Below, in pieces: positions 1 through 7,280 of a stretch of DNA of 23,415 bases. Numbering within the stretch: position 1 is the stretch's first letter; every line of letters starts with the position of its first letter. A program made the position numbers and the translations under genes. Origin of the DNA: a virus. The stretch spans positions 1 to 23,415 of IMG/VR virus record IMGVR_UViG_3300031578_004593. One strand, given 5' to 3'. The notes under the pieces are model-generated. The model was not told the origin of the DNA and made no database searches. It saw only the letters and a program-made list of their open reading frames with translations.

Positions 1-51
1 TCTCCATCTTAAACAATGGAATGAGCCTATTGTGCGTGCCTAAAGTTTTGC

Positions 52-1455
52 CTACTGTTCTTCCGATTCTTTCTTGGAGCGTTTCCATTTTAGTTTCTCG
101 AATACTTTACGTTTCTCAATCTTCTCTGCTTCTAAAGTCCCTATAGGAACGAGATTCGCAGGAACGTAATAAACATCCCCACCTTCGTAAGGCTCTTTGC
201 CTTCCGCAACCAATATCTCATTAGCTGTCCTTGCTCCCATATTGAAATAAGCTTGGTCTATCTCTGCCTGAACTTTCTTGTCCCTAATATCGATGTCCAA
301 GAACTCAAAGGCAAAAGAAGTAATCTGAAATCCTTCCCAAAGTAAAAGCTCATTTATAACCCAAGTAAAATCCCTCTGTCTCGGATTGATAACTGAGTCA
401 AGATAAATCCTGTCTACGTCCTCTGCTACTGTTCCCCCAAGCTGACCTTTCTCAATGATTGAAGCTCGATAAGGCGGAACGTGATGTGCTGTTAATACAT
501 CATCCCTGTTGTCTTTTCTATACACTCTGAATGATGCTTCTTTAGCCTCAACAGATAACCTCTCAAACTTAACCGTTGCTCCCTCAGGCGTAGAGAATAT
601 CATCGTCCTGTGAGGATTCCTCTTAATCTCGGTCTCGAAATAAGCCTGTATCTCCTTCTTCAAATCGGCATCCATATCTACGCCTTCCAAAATAACGGCA
701 TAGGCAGGTATTCCGTGATTCGAAAAGAAATCGAGATTATATTCCTTCTCCTTCATCTCGCCATACATCTGAAAGAGAGCAGGCAACCATTCAGGCAACC
801 CATAATAAGAAGACCTGTAGGTATGCTGTTTTAGCTGAATCAATTCTGTCCCTGCCATATCAGGGTCTACAGCATCAGAAAAGACTCCTGTCTCTTTATT
901 GAGAATCCTTGGGTCTCCCCACTTCTTAAAATATACTTTATTTATTCCTATCTTCTGAACCCATTTCTCTTTGTCTTTGGTAAGTCTAATCGTAGTAGCA
1001 TTAACGTGATAAAGAGCTTTGATTCCTTCTTCCTTTGTAGGGTCTCTAACTACTTCGAAATAGCCATTGCCACACGCTTCATAATCAAGCATAACCTTCT
1101 TGCAGACTGAAGTAATATCTTCTTCTTCATTACACTTATTAAAGAAATCCATCAACTTGCTATAATCTTCATCCGTAGGCTTCTCTCCTTCTACTTCCTT
1201 GAGCTTCCAACCAATCCCTACAGCATCCTGAACCTTAACCCTTACGCAAGAGGAATGAATTACAGAAATATCGAGCCAACTCATCAACTTCAGAAGGTTA
1301 TAAGGAGGGTCTATAACATCTACCGCCCACTTACCTTCTTCGGTAAATTGCCTTGTCTGCGGTATCTCATACTTCTTCAACTCTACCTCATCAAACATCT
1401 TACCGCCTGTAGTCATAAACACTTTTGTTACTTTAGCATCTCTTTTATTAGTCAT
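52..1455 (-). CDS. Phage portal protein (PBSX-type)
   Basis: This 467-residue protein should form the dodecameric ring at the capsid vertex through which DNA is pumped by terminase and to which the neck and tail attach. The length fits the PBSX/HK97-like portal families. Features I recognise include the YYGLPEWLPAL stretch (about residues 217-227), followed by a long helix and DFFSNHGIPAYAV (about 242-254), both typical of PBSX-type portals, and a charged lysine-rich C-terminus. The ATG is preceded by AAGGAG with a 9-base gap. The gene sits 13 bases downstream of the terminase large subunit, the usual terminase-portal order. I see no truncation. Family assignment is firm; the exact structural class is inferred from motif resemblance. 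Confidence 0.93.
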   Translation of the reverse strand: MTNKRDAKVTKVFMTTGGKMFDEVELKKYEIPQTRQFTEEGKWAVDVIDPPYNLLKLMSWLDISVIHSSCVRVKVQDAVGIGWKLKEVEGEKPTDEDYSKLMDFFNKCNEEEDITSVCKKVMLDYEACGNGYFEVVRDPTKEEGIKALYHVNATTIRLTKDKEKWVQKIGINKVYFKKWGDPRILNKETGVFSDAVDPDMAGTELIQLKQHTYRSSYYGLPEWLPALFQMYGEMKEKEYNLDFFSNHGIPAYAVILEGVDMDADLKKEIQAYFETEIKRNPHRTMIFSTPEGATVKFERLSVEAKEASFRVYRKDNRDDVLTAHHVPPYRASIIEKGQLGGTVAEDVDRIYLDSVINPRQRDFTWVINELLLWEGFQITSFAFEFLDIDIRDKKVQAEIDQAYFNMGARTANEILVAEGKEPYEGGDVYYVPANLVPIGTLEAEKIEKRKVFEKLKWKRSKKESEEQ

Positions 1456-1468
1456 AGCTCATCACTCC

Positions 1469-3097
1469 TTATACTATTGATAGTCCTGCTTTTCTAAAGC
1501 CTTTTTCTTTGACCACCAAAGCGTAAACGACTCCTGCTACTGCATCGGCAATATCCTTACTTCCTTTTGGCGGATGGTCAACTTTCTTCCCCTTTATCAG
1601 CTCAAGTCTTTTCAGCTCATCCAAGAACGGAGTATACTTATAGTATCTGACAAGACCTTGATAAATCTCTTCCTTCATTGTCTCATAAGCATCAAGACCT
1701 TCAACCGACTGCTTGCCTGCTGAGAAGCCGAGCTTCTTCAACTGCTGTATCGAACTCGCACTCTGAAATTGGTCATAGGTAACTCCTGAGATTTTGAACC
1801 CCTTATCCCTAATCTCTTTTATTAAATCTATTACTCCTTGAATATCGACCTCTTCCCCTTTGGTAGGCTTTATCCTGTGCATCAAATCTATCACCGCTAA
1901 TCCCTGCTCGTAATGTCCCATAGCCATACCGCAGGCATCGTGAGTAAGTCCAAGGTCTATGTGTAGGTAGTATTTCCTCCCTGAGAACCCCTTAAAAGAT
2001 GCCTTTAATCGCCCAAATTCATCGAAAGGATGGCTTATTTTGATTGTTTCGACTCCTTGGTCATCCTTTACAGGAGAACGCTCTATGAGGCAGTTTTCGA
2101 CCGCAGTCCAATTCTTCATATACGGCTCAAGAGCTAAGCTCGCAATACCTCCCAAATCCCTCCAAGACTTCTCAGGATTCTTCTCAAAATCCCTCTTATA
2201 CTTGTTCGGTATCTGCTCTCCCCTCAGCTCAAAGGTATCCCCATCCTCAATAGCCTTAATATCCTCAGGTATCACTTCCCAAATCTTATGCCTGCGAACA
2301 AACGTCAAAGGGTCATCCTCCCCTTCCTTCGCTTTCCGCTCAATGAAGTCATCTATGTATCGTGGCGAGCTAATCATAACAAGCAAGCCATTCTTATTGA
2401 ACCGAGATTGTATCCTTCTCTTTAATGTGTAGAATATATCTTCAGCGACATCGTGAGCTTCTGTCTCTGTGTAGAATGCGGACTCATCCATTATTCCTAC
2501 TATCAAATTAAACCCTAATGGAAATGTCGAAGCGGAATTAGCAGGTATGATATTGACTCCTTTATGGAATCGAAGCTCTGATAATATCGTAGGGTCAGGC
2601 TTGCCGTATTTCTGAAACCAAATGCTATTAAGGATTCGGCTCTTTACTTCTCCGAAAACGACCTTCTTAGCCTGAAGTCCATTAACTGACATATTCATAA
2701 TCGTGGCAACTGAAGTAGGGTCAAGGTTAAAGGCGGTCAACGGATTCTCAAGGCACAGCAAATTATATGTAAAATAAGATATGATAATCGAAGTTTTGTA
2801 ACTCTTCCCTGTTCCAATAGCCTCATCAAATACCGCTTCTTCATAAGGACAGAAAGCGAACGAATTCTCATCGCAGAACAACGCCCTCAAATCCTCCATC
2901 ACCGCAGGTCTGATATAAGCTCCAAGATTCAAGAACCTATCTGACATAACGAACTCTTCTATGCAAACAGGCTTCTCCAAATACTCCATTCCTTCAAGGC
3001 TTCGCTCAGCCAAGAACAGAGCCGTCTGCACCTGCTCAGGAGTCTTCATCACTTCTGTCAACTTTGGTAGCTCTTGTGTATTGATTTCTTGCATCAT
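1469..3097 (-). CDS. terL: Terminase large subunit (ATPase/nuclease)
   Basis: This is the DNA-packaging motor: an N-terminal ATPase translocates DNA into the prohead and a C-terminal RNase H-like nuclease cuts the concatemer. In the 542 residues I see a Walker A at about 93-101 (AIGTGKSYK), Walker B at about 198-205 (LIVGIMDE), a coupling motif MISSP at about 241-245, and nuclease acidic residues in HIDLGLTHD (D381), VTYDQF (D442) and GSKDIADAV (D515/D519 region). The start has no clear ribosome binding site of its own. Instead its ATG overlaps the stop of the preceding 41-residue ORF (ATGA at 3097-3094), so translational coupling is likely. Two adjacent ATGs (3097 and 3094) are both possible starts. 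Confidence 0.96.
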   Translation of the reverse strand: MMQEINTQELPKLTEVMKTPEQVQTALFLAERSLEGMEYLEKPVCIEEFVMSDRFLNLGAYIRPAVMEDLRALFCDENSFAFCPYEEAVFDEAIGTGKSYKTSIIISYFTYNLLCLENPLTAFNLDPTSVATIMNMSVNGLQAKKVVFGEVKSRILNSIWFQKYGKPDPTILSELRFHKGVNIIPANSASTFPLGFNLIVGIMDESAFYTETEAHDVAEDIFYTLKRRIQSRFNKNGLLVMISSPRYIDDFIERKAKEGEDDPLTFVRRHKIWEVIPEDIKAIEDGDTFELRGEQIPNKYKRDFEKNPEKSWRDLGGIASLALEPYMKNWTAVENCLIERSPVKDDQGVETIKISHPFDEFGRLKASFKGFSGRKYYLHIDLGLTHDACGMAMGHYEQGLAVIDLMHRIKPTKGEEVDIQGVIDLIKEIRDKGFKISGVTYDQFQSASSIQQLKKLGFSAGKQSVEGLDAYETMKEEIYQGLVRYYKYTPFLDELKRLELIKGKKVDHPPKGSKDIADAVAGVVYALVVKEKGFRKAGLSIV

Positions 3098-3219
3098 AAG
3101 AATCTATTGTTACCGCTCTTTCCCCTATATACTATCAACTCGTAAACCCAAACCAAGCAACATACCAATGTCCAAACCGCCAAGAACACTACACCTAAGG
3201 CTAATTTGATATATCGCAT
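3094..3219 (-). CDS. Small membrane protein between terminase subunits
   Basis: This 41-residue protein begins MRYIKLALGV and has one strongly hydrophobic stretch (about residues 5-27, containing VVFLAVWTLVCCLVWV) followed by a short basic tail, which predicts a single transmembrane helix. The ATG is preceded by GGAG with a 7-base gap, inside the end of the terminase small-subunit gene. The gene starts 2 bases after that gene's stop, and its own TGA overlaps the terL ATG (ATGA). Both junctions argue that it is translated. I do not recognise a family. Small membrane proteins at this position could be holin-like or simply serve coupling; nothing seen decides between these. Confidence 0.72.
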   Translation of the reverse strand: MRYIKLALGVVFLAVWTLVCCLVWVYELIVYRGKSGNNRFL

Positions 3220-3221
3220 TT

Positions 3222-3773
3222 CTAAGCTCCATCTCTTACTCCACCATCTTCCACCACAGCCTGCACGCTTTCCTCTGTTCTAACATTCTCTGCTTCTATT
3301 ACCTTTTCCTTCTTCCCTTCAAAGCTTCTCTCCATCCCCCTCAACGTAGCTATCAACGTCTTCTTCTGCTCAGGACTGTATGTCTTCACAACCTGTCTAA
3401 TCTGTGCCGTCTCCATCTCATTCGTGACCTGAACATCTCCCTGCCCTGTAGTTATCTGCTGATTCAACTTCACTAAGTTTCTTCTATCTTGCCACAACTC
3501 AGGAGCTTGATTCGTCAACCAAAATATAGATGCAGTCATATTGCCTCTCAAGGCTTGATTATAGACTGATTTCGTGACACTAATCGTAGCATTCATCTTC
3601 CCTTTTTTTATAGCCTGACATAATTCGCTGTTCCGCTTCTTCCATCTTGCCAATGTCCGAGGACTTATATCCCAATATGTGCAGAGATTTTCTTCCGTAA
3701 ACCCAAGTCCTGCAAGGAGTTTCGCATCTCCCATCAAATCTTCCCTAAATTTAGTCGGTCTACCTGCACCCAT
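3222..3773 (-). CDS. terS: Terminase small subunit-like HTH protein
   Basis: The 183-residue protein opens with GAGRPTKFRED, followed by an HTH segment (about residues 23-50, with EENLCTYWDISPRTLARWKK) and the sequence NQALRGNMTASIFWLTNQAPELWQD (shown in part), which closely resembles small terminase subunits of many siphoviruses. Such proteins recognise the packaging site and modulate TerL. The tail after residue 120 is acidic and lysine-rich, perhaps an oligomerisation or TerL-contact region. It lies directly upstream of the small membrane ORF and terL, matching the usual terS-terL order. The start is ATG at 3773, after a short gap from the previous gene. An alternative would be a generic phage HTH protein, but the position favours TerS. 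Confidence 0.85.
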   Translation of the reverse strand: MGAGRPTKFREDLMGDAKLLAGLGFTEENLCTYWDISPRTLARWKKRNSELCQAIKKGKMNATISVTKSVYNQALRGNMTASIFWLTNQAPELWQDRRNLVKLNQQITTGQGDVQVTNEMETAQIRQVVKTYSPEQKKTLIATLRGMERSFEGKKEKVIEAENVRTEESVQAVVEDGGVRDGA

Positions 3774-3776
3774 TAC

Positions 3777-4367
3777 CTACTCCTTAATTTTGTCATTTTT
3801 GAGTTTCTCCATTTCGAACCCTAAACACTTGATGCTTCCCTGTGGAAAGAACCCCCTAATCTTGGTCACTTTGTAGCCTGTCATCGCTTCTACCTTATGG
3901 AATAACCTTCCCCAAAAGAACTCCTGATGCTTGTGCAAATCAGGTATCTTCATCCTCTTAGGTATATTCAGGCAGGCTTTCTGAAGCGTAGATGCCATCC
4001 TGAACCTACCCTTATGGTAAGTAGCATCGGTCAAAACAAAGGTCTTCCTACCACTTCCTTCCAACCGAACGATGATATTAAAGAACAACTCCCAAGGCGA
4101 CTTGTCCGAATCTATGTCAAAGTAATTATAAGCATCCAAATCATCTGTGAATATCCCTAATCTATTGTCCTTCTTCTTCGTGGTATCCACGAACTTATAC
4201 GGATATTCCTTGTGACTCTCTACCCTACCGCTCTCTTTATAGCACTTCTTAAATATCGCCCTATCACCCTCCTGAAAGAACTCAAGGATTCTATTCTTCT
4301 TGTGCAGAGCCATCATCTCCCTGCGTAGTAATGTCTTCCCTGCTATAAGATAACCGTTATCTATCAT
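3777..4367 (-). CDS. Unknown protein with DIDxxxSPWE motif
   Basis: I take the start as the ATG at 4367, whose ATGA overlaps the stop of the zinc-protein gene; a longer TTG-started version (4379) is less likely. The product is about 196 residues, soluble and basic. The centre reads YNYFDIDSDKSPWELF and is followed by KTFVLTDATYHKGRFRMA. The DIDxxxSPWE pattern recalls the SAM-methyltransferase segment DxDPxGSP seen in Trm1-like enzymes, and an F/V-L-T-D strand would suit a Rossmann-like core. However, no N-terminal glycine-rich SAM motif is obvious. I therefore leave it as unknown, with a methyltransferase-like fold as a hypothesis. It lies between ParB/zinc genes and the terminase genes, so a DNA-related role in packaging is possible. 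Confidence 0.7.
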   Translation of the reverse strand: MIDNGYLIAGKTLLRREMMALHKKNRILEFFQEGDRAIFKKCYKESGRVESHKEYPYKFVDTTKKKDNRLGIFTDDLDAYNYFDIDSDKSPWELFFNIIVRLEGSGRKTFVLTDATYHKGRFRMASTLQKACLNIPKRMKIPDLHKHQEFFWGRLFHKVEAMTGYKVTKIRGFFPQGSIKCLGFEMEKLKNDKIKE

Positions 4368-4606
4368 ATCTTTCTGCAAAACGGACAGTCAGGGTCTTTG
4401 TGTCTCTGAACCAAGACCTCATCTGCTTTCCTCTCAGAATACTGTTCCACAAAATCATAAAGACCACTCACACAATCAGCACAAAAAGCCACTCTTTTCC
4501 CACCTACAAATCCCAACTTACCTCCGTGCCTAATAGGATTGAAGCTATTCCTACATATTGAACACTTCTTCAAAATCGAAGTTAGCGTCTTCGGTCTGTC
4601 GCTCAT
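4364..4606 (-). CDS. Small zinc-binding protein (three CxxC pairs)
   Basis: This 80-residue protein has three CxxC knuckles: C15/C18, C42/C45 and C74/C77. The first two can form one zinc ribbon; the last, at the very C-terminus (DPDCPFCRKI), may form half of another site or a dimer site. No catalytic motif is visible. It starts 3 bases after the ParB-domain gene, with a GAGGGG ribosome binding site inside the end of that gene, and its TGA overlaps the next ATG. It probably binds nucleic acid or a protein partner. The specific role is not recognisable. Confidence 0.75.
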   Translation of the reverse strand: MSDRPKTLTSILKKCSICRNSFNPIRHGGKLGFVGGKRVAFCADCVSGLYDFVEQYSERKADEVLVQRHKDPDCPFCRKI

Positions 4607-4609
4607 TAC

Positions 4610-5188
4610 TTACCCCTCTTTTGCGACTTCTACCTTGATTCCCTTAACACCTCTCAACGGCTGTAAGGCTTCTATCACCTTATGCCTAAGAGAATCATCA
4701 AATCTTAGGACTACCCAATTCGGCTCATATATATCCTCAAAAAGAACATCCTCAAGAGTAGGTATCTCTTCATTAAGCTTGAACATCAGCTCTACATCAA
4801 GACCTACCAACCTGAGCAATTCGTCATCCAAATTAGCAAGCAAGTCTAAATCATTATGCCCTGTGTTATTATTAAGCCTCAGATTCAGCTCCTGCTCAGT
4901 CTTCAGGTCTTCGATGTAAACATACACTACAGGTATCTTCTCTATTCCTAAAGACTTGGCAACCCTTAACCGCAGATGCCCACCAATTACAATGTTCTTT
5001 CTCTGCTCAGCACCATTGACTATCAAAGGGTCAACGATTCCAAACTTATGAACCGATGCCTTGATATTCAAAAACTCTTCATCTGTCACAGAACGAGGAT
5101 TATACTCTGAGTCTTTCAGAGTCCCTGCTTCTACTTCTACAATTTCTAACTTCTTCTTTTCTTCTTTCGGAGTTTTAGATTCTGTCAT
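4610..5188 (-). CDS. ParB/Srx-type N-terminal domain protein
   Basis: The 192-residue protein contains a classic ParB-N domain at about residues 18-115: NPR (30-32), HKFGIVDPLIVN (47-58) and the nucleotide/phosphate-binding motif IGGHLRLRVAKSLG (68-81). It lacks the C-terminal HTH of chromosomal ParB. Similar standalone domains are common beside phage terminase genes and are often annotated as ParB-like nucleases; whether this one binds or cuts DNA cannot be told from sequence. It is the first full gene after the 5327-5355 promoter and leader/terminator, with AGGGAGG five bases or so ahead of its ATG. Its C-terminal 70 residues are not recognised. Confidence 0.87.
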   Translation of the reverse strand: MTESKTPKEEKKKLEIVEVEAGTLKDSEYNPRSVTDEEFLNIKASVHKFGIVDPLIVNGAEQRKNIVIGGHLRLRVAKSLGIEKIPVVYVYIEDLKTEQELNLRLNNNTGHNDLDLLANLDDELLRLVGLDVELMFKLNEEIPTLEDVLFEDIYEPNWVVLRFDDSLRHKVIEALQPLRGVKGIKVEVAKEG

Positions 5189-5200
5189 CTCGCCTCCCTA

Positions 5201-5238
5201 AAAACAAAAAAGACTAACCGCAACTATTCAGTTAGCCT
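5201..5238 (-). terminator. Intrinsic terminator in the leader of the packaging operon
   Basis: On the minus strand the arm at 5237-5229 pairs with 5220-5212 (GGCTAACTG with CGGTTAGTC, nine pairs with two wobbles, eight-base loop). It is followed at once by TTTTTTGTTTTT (5211-5200). This is a good rho-independent terminator fold. Unusually, it lies downstream of a near-perfect promoter and upstream of the ParB-domain gene, and the leader ORF stop codon lies in its loop, so it looks like an attenuator rather than an end-of-operon terminator. Confidence 0.75.
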
Positions 5239-5277
5239 CCTATATTCTTTCAGTCTCAGGGTATAAAAAACCGTCAT
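5224..5277 (-). CDS. 17-codon leader peptide ORF
   Basis: The ORF encodes MTVFYTLRLKEYRRLTE and has a perfect AGGAGG site (5288-5283) five bases ahead of its ATG. It lies wholly between the 5327-5355 promoter and the ParB-domain gene. Two adjacent AGG codons near the end of the ORF form a second AGGAGG sequence. The last codons cover the left arm of the terminator, and the TAG (5226-5224) sits in its loop. A ribosome reaching the stop would mask the left arm and could prevent termination. No family is expected for such a peptide. That it is translated is inference from the ribosome binding site and arrangement. Confidence 0.55.
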   Translation of the reverse strand: MTVFYTLRLKEYRRLTE

Positions 5278-5326
5278 CACTTCCTCCTATTCGAAGAAAG
5301 CAGACATCCCTAAGATGATTATTATT

Positions 5327-5355
5327 ATTATATCTCAAGTTTTCTCTTTTGTCAA
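5327..5355 (-). promoter_or_regulatory. Perfect-consensus sigma-70 promoter for packaging operon
   Basis: On the minus strand TTGACA (5355-5350) and TATAAT (5332-5327) are separated by exactly 17 bases. The -35 box overlaps the TGA stop of the upstream gene. Transcription should start near 5320, giving a leader of about 130 bases before the ParB-domain start codon. Such a strong match usually means high basal activity, which makes the downstream terminator meaningful. Confidence 0.88.
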
Positions 5356-5765
5356 GCTTTTTCAGCTTCTTGTTTGTCTTTACTCTCTGTATTGTTTTCT
5401 TTATCCCAAGCTGACTGTGCTTCTTTGAGCCTATTCCATACCCTTATTACTAACTCATTAGCTTGAGGGTCAGGAGTATGCTCGTTCCAACACTTCATCA
5501 AGAACTTAAAATCCTCATACTCAAGCTTCGCCTTCTCCGCTTCTCCAACCTTGATAGCATTCATCAAATCTGAGCGAACCTTGTAAAGCTGACTATGCTC
5601 CGCCATCTTCAAACCATTCGACTTCTTGCCTTTTTGAACAATAGCATTAACTGCTACACTCACGAACAACTCCTCAGGTTTCATATCCTTCGGAAGATTC
5701 GTCAGTCCCTCTGACTCAATCTTCATATTGATGTAGAAGGGATTCTTCTCTTCATTCTTGCTCAT
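5352..5765 (-). CDS. Unknown phage protein
   Basis: This is a 137-residue, highly charged, probably helical protein with no membrane segment. The middle (residues about 58-110) contains KVRSDLMNAIKVGEAEKAKL and WNEHTPDPQANELVIRVWN; the C-terminal 25 residues are a low-complexity acidic/lysine tail. It resembles the style of small phage proteins that carry an HTH-free helical regulator or assembly chaperone, but I do not recognise the family. It starts by ATGA overlap with the NRS/ER-like gene, with GGAGGC ahead of the ATG, and its stop codon forms part of the downstream promoter's -35 box. It is therefore the last gene of the sugar-nucleotide block. Confidence 0.7.
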   Translation of the reverse strand: MSKNEEKNPFYINMKIESEGLTNLPKDMKPEELFVSVAVNAIVQKGKKSNGLKMAEHSQLYKVRSDLMNAIKVGEAEKAKLEYEDFKFLMKCWNEHTPDPQANELVIRVWNRLKEAQSAWDKENNTESKDKQEAEKA

Positions 5766-6634
5766 AATGAGCCTCCTTTTTTCTGACTTCCATCTAAGCG
5801 TTTCTTACCTTCAGCAATAAGCATCGCTTCGATTCTGTCTCTAATGTTAGGCATTACAAATCCTTCATCCTCTAATTTCTTTGTAGATAAAATACAATTC
5901 GACCTACCTGCTTTCAAGGTCTTCGCCAATGCTTCATAGCTTATAATCTCATACTTCAAATCCTTATAGACCCACTTCTTATACATCTCCAATATTTCTT
6001 CGTTCGTCATCGAACCTTTATTAACGACATTCCACGTTCCTGTATGTCCTTTCTCAGCCAAGAACTTAATCGCTTCCACCAAGTCTGCAAGGTAAGTCAT
6101 CGAATTCGGCAGGCTACAAATCGGCTTGCCTGCATAAGTATATTTCAAAAGCTTTGAAATCAGACTCCTGTCACCCATATACTCATCAATCGGCATCCTG
6201 ATTCTTAAAACACAACACTCAGAGAAACCCTCCAAGATGTCCTGAGACCATTTCTTTGTCCTTGCATAAAAGCTTCCATCAAAATCAGGAACGTCTTCTT
6301 CTGTATAATCTTGGTCATACCCATCATAAATACAACCACTCCCTATGTGAATCCAATACTGCTTTATCTCATAACACAGCTCGGCTATCATAGTAGGTAT
6401 CCCAACATTAGCTCCAAACACAACATCCTTATGGTCTTCGCACCAATCCACATTCGGCTTCCCTGTCTTACCTGAACAGTTAATCAAAACGTGACTCGGA
6501 TACTCCTTCAAAAGCAAATTCTTTAAGACATCAGCACTCTCTATATACCCTTGAATCAGCTTTGCGTTCGGAAGCTTAGTAGCAAGATAACCACCGATGT
6601 AACCACTCCCAATTATTAAGAAATTAAGAGCCAT
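5762..6634 (-). CDS. NRS/ER-like sugar-nucleotide 3,5-epimerase/4-reductase (RmlD superfamily)
   Basis: This 290-residue short-chain dehydrogenase-type protein has an NAD(P) loop IGSGYIGGYL (8-17), PNVDWCEDHKD (60-70), GSGCIYDGYD (98-107), an active-site YARTK (Y123, K127), LRIRMPIDE (143-151), LPNSMTYL (175-182) and GRSNCILSTKKL (243-254). These stretches match plant NRS/ER enzymes (UDP-4-keto-6-deoxyglucose 3,5-epimerase/4-reductase, as in RHM C-terminal domains) better than classic RmlD, whose equivalent of the SGCIYDG segment is usually STDYVFDG. NRS/ER enzymes epimerise and reduce in one polypeptide. With RmlA and RmlB nearby and no RmlC visible, it could finish dTDP-L-rhamnose. Substrate and bifunctionality are inferred. 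The start has GGAGGGTAAGAAG ahead of the ATG and overlaps the upstream gene by 11 bases. Confidence 0.88.
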   Translation of the reverse strand: MALNFLIIGSGYIGGYLATKLPNAKLIQGYIESADVLKNLLLKEYPSHVLINCSGKTGKPNVDWCEDHKDVVFGANVGIPTMIAELCYEIKQYWIHIGSGCIYDGYDQDYTEEDVPDFDGSFYARTKKWSQDILEGFSECCVLRIRMPIDEYMGDRSLISKLLKYTYAGKPICSLPNSMTYLADLVEAIKFLAEKGHTGTWNVVNKGSMTNEEILEMYKKWVYKDLKYEIISYEALAKTLKAGRSNCILSTKKLEDEGFVMPNIRDRIEAMLIAEGKKRLDGSQKKGGSL

Positions 6635-7034
6635 TCTTCTTACCCTCCTTCTTGCTTTCCTTCTTGCCTTCCTTTTTCTCTTCCACAGGGACTAATCCCA
6701 TCTTAACCCTTTCTTCAGTCTTAGTATCTGAAGTAATCACAGGATTATCTACCTTCTCTTCAAGTATCTCCTTCTTCTTAATCGGAGCTGTCTGCACTAC
6801 AGGAGGAATCGTAGAAGTTACCTCTACCTTAACAATCTCTGCCTTAGAAAGCGAAGCCATCAGCTTCTTCCTACGCTTAGCAAATTCTTTCCTCTTCTTC
6901 CTTCTACATTTCTTACATCTTCTCGGCTCTTCCAAAGCCTTCCTGATAAAAAATTGTTGCTCATCCTTAGTAAAAACATACTTGCTATTACATACTGTGC
7001 AAGTCATCATCCTATCTTGTAGCTCAATGCCCAT
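6624..7034 (-). CDS. Small zinc-ribbon protein with low-complexity tail
   Basis: The N-terminal 50 residues form a zinc ribbon of the kind TCTVCNSKYVFTKDEQQFFI followed by RRCKKCRRKK, with C12/C15 and C40/C43. This is the pattern of the zf-trcl-type 'probable zinc-ribbon' family, where FxxxEQxFF and a basic CxxCR follow the first knuckle. The rest (residues 60-136) is lysine/glutamate-rich with a proline-threonine linker and a repetitive EGKK tail, likely disordered. It has GAGGGGGT ahead of its ATG and overlaps the NRS/ER-like gene by 11 bases. The function in the family is unknown; nucleic-acid or protein binding is likely. Confidence 0.8.
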   Translation of the reverse strand: MGIELQDRMMTCTVCNSKYVFTKDEQQFFIRKALEEPRRCKKCRRKKRKEFAKRRKKLMASLSKAEIVKVEVTSTIPPVVQTAPIKKKEILEEKVDNPVITSDTKTEERVKMGLVPVEEKKEGKKESKKEGKKNGS

Positions 7035-7043
7035 AATACCCCC

Positions 7044-7280
7044 TCAGTTTTTCTTCTTCTTTGAGATAATCATAATTGCTTCTCTCACCTCAACCCAATG
7101 AGGCTTATTAGTAAACTGTGGAAGGACTTCATCCATACCCACAGCAATAACTCCGCTAACTCCTTTTACAAGAGTCCCTATCGGCTTCTTAGTTTTTGTA
7201 TCGTAATATATCTTCCACTTGATAACTTCTTGAATCTCAGACTTCTTAATATCTACAACTATATCAGGCGTCTCACTCAT
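7044..7280 (-). CDS. Unknown 78-residue protein
   Basis: This is a small soluble protein with likely beta-rich character (KWKIYYDTKTKKPIGTLVKG) and a lysine-rich C-terminus. Its ATG overlaps the rmlA stop (ATGA), so it is translated with rmlA. No motif or family is recognised. Position alone does not prove a link to sugar metabolism, since unrelated small genes are scattered through this block. Confidence 0.6.
   Translation of the reverse strand: MSETPDIVVDIKKSEIQEVIKWKIYYDTKTKKPIGTLVKGVSGVIAVGMDEVLPQFTNKPHWVEVREAIMIISKKKKN

Noticed and set aside
1-51. Start of a further gene downstream of portal (ATG at 7-5)
   Set aside because: No ribosome site and only two codons visible; nothing can be supported.
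1448-1462. Four-codon ORF (MSYD) just before portal
   Set aside because: Too short to support; the AAGGAG site is equally well placed for the portal ATG.
4539-4919. Plus-strand protein-coding frames here and elsewhere (for example 6652-7101, 12993-13505, 19419-20036)
   Set aside because: All lie opposite well-supported minus-strand genes, lack ribosome sites and have low-complexity Ser/Leu/Phe-rich products typical of antisense shadows.
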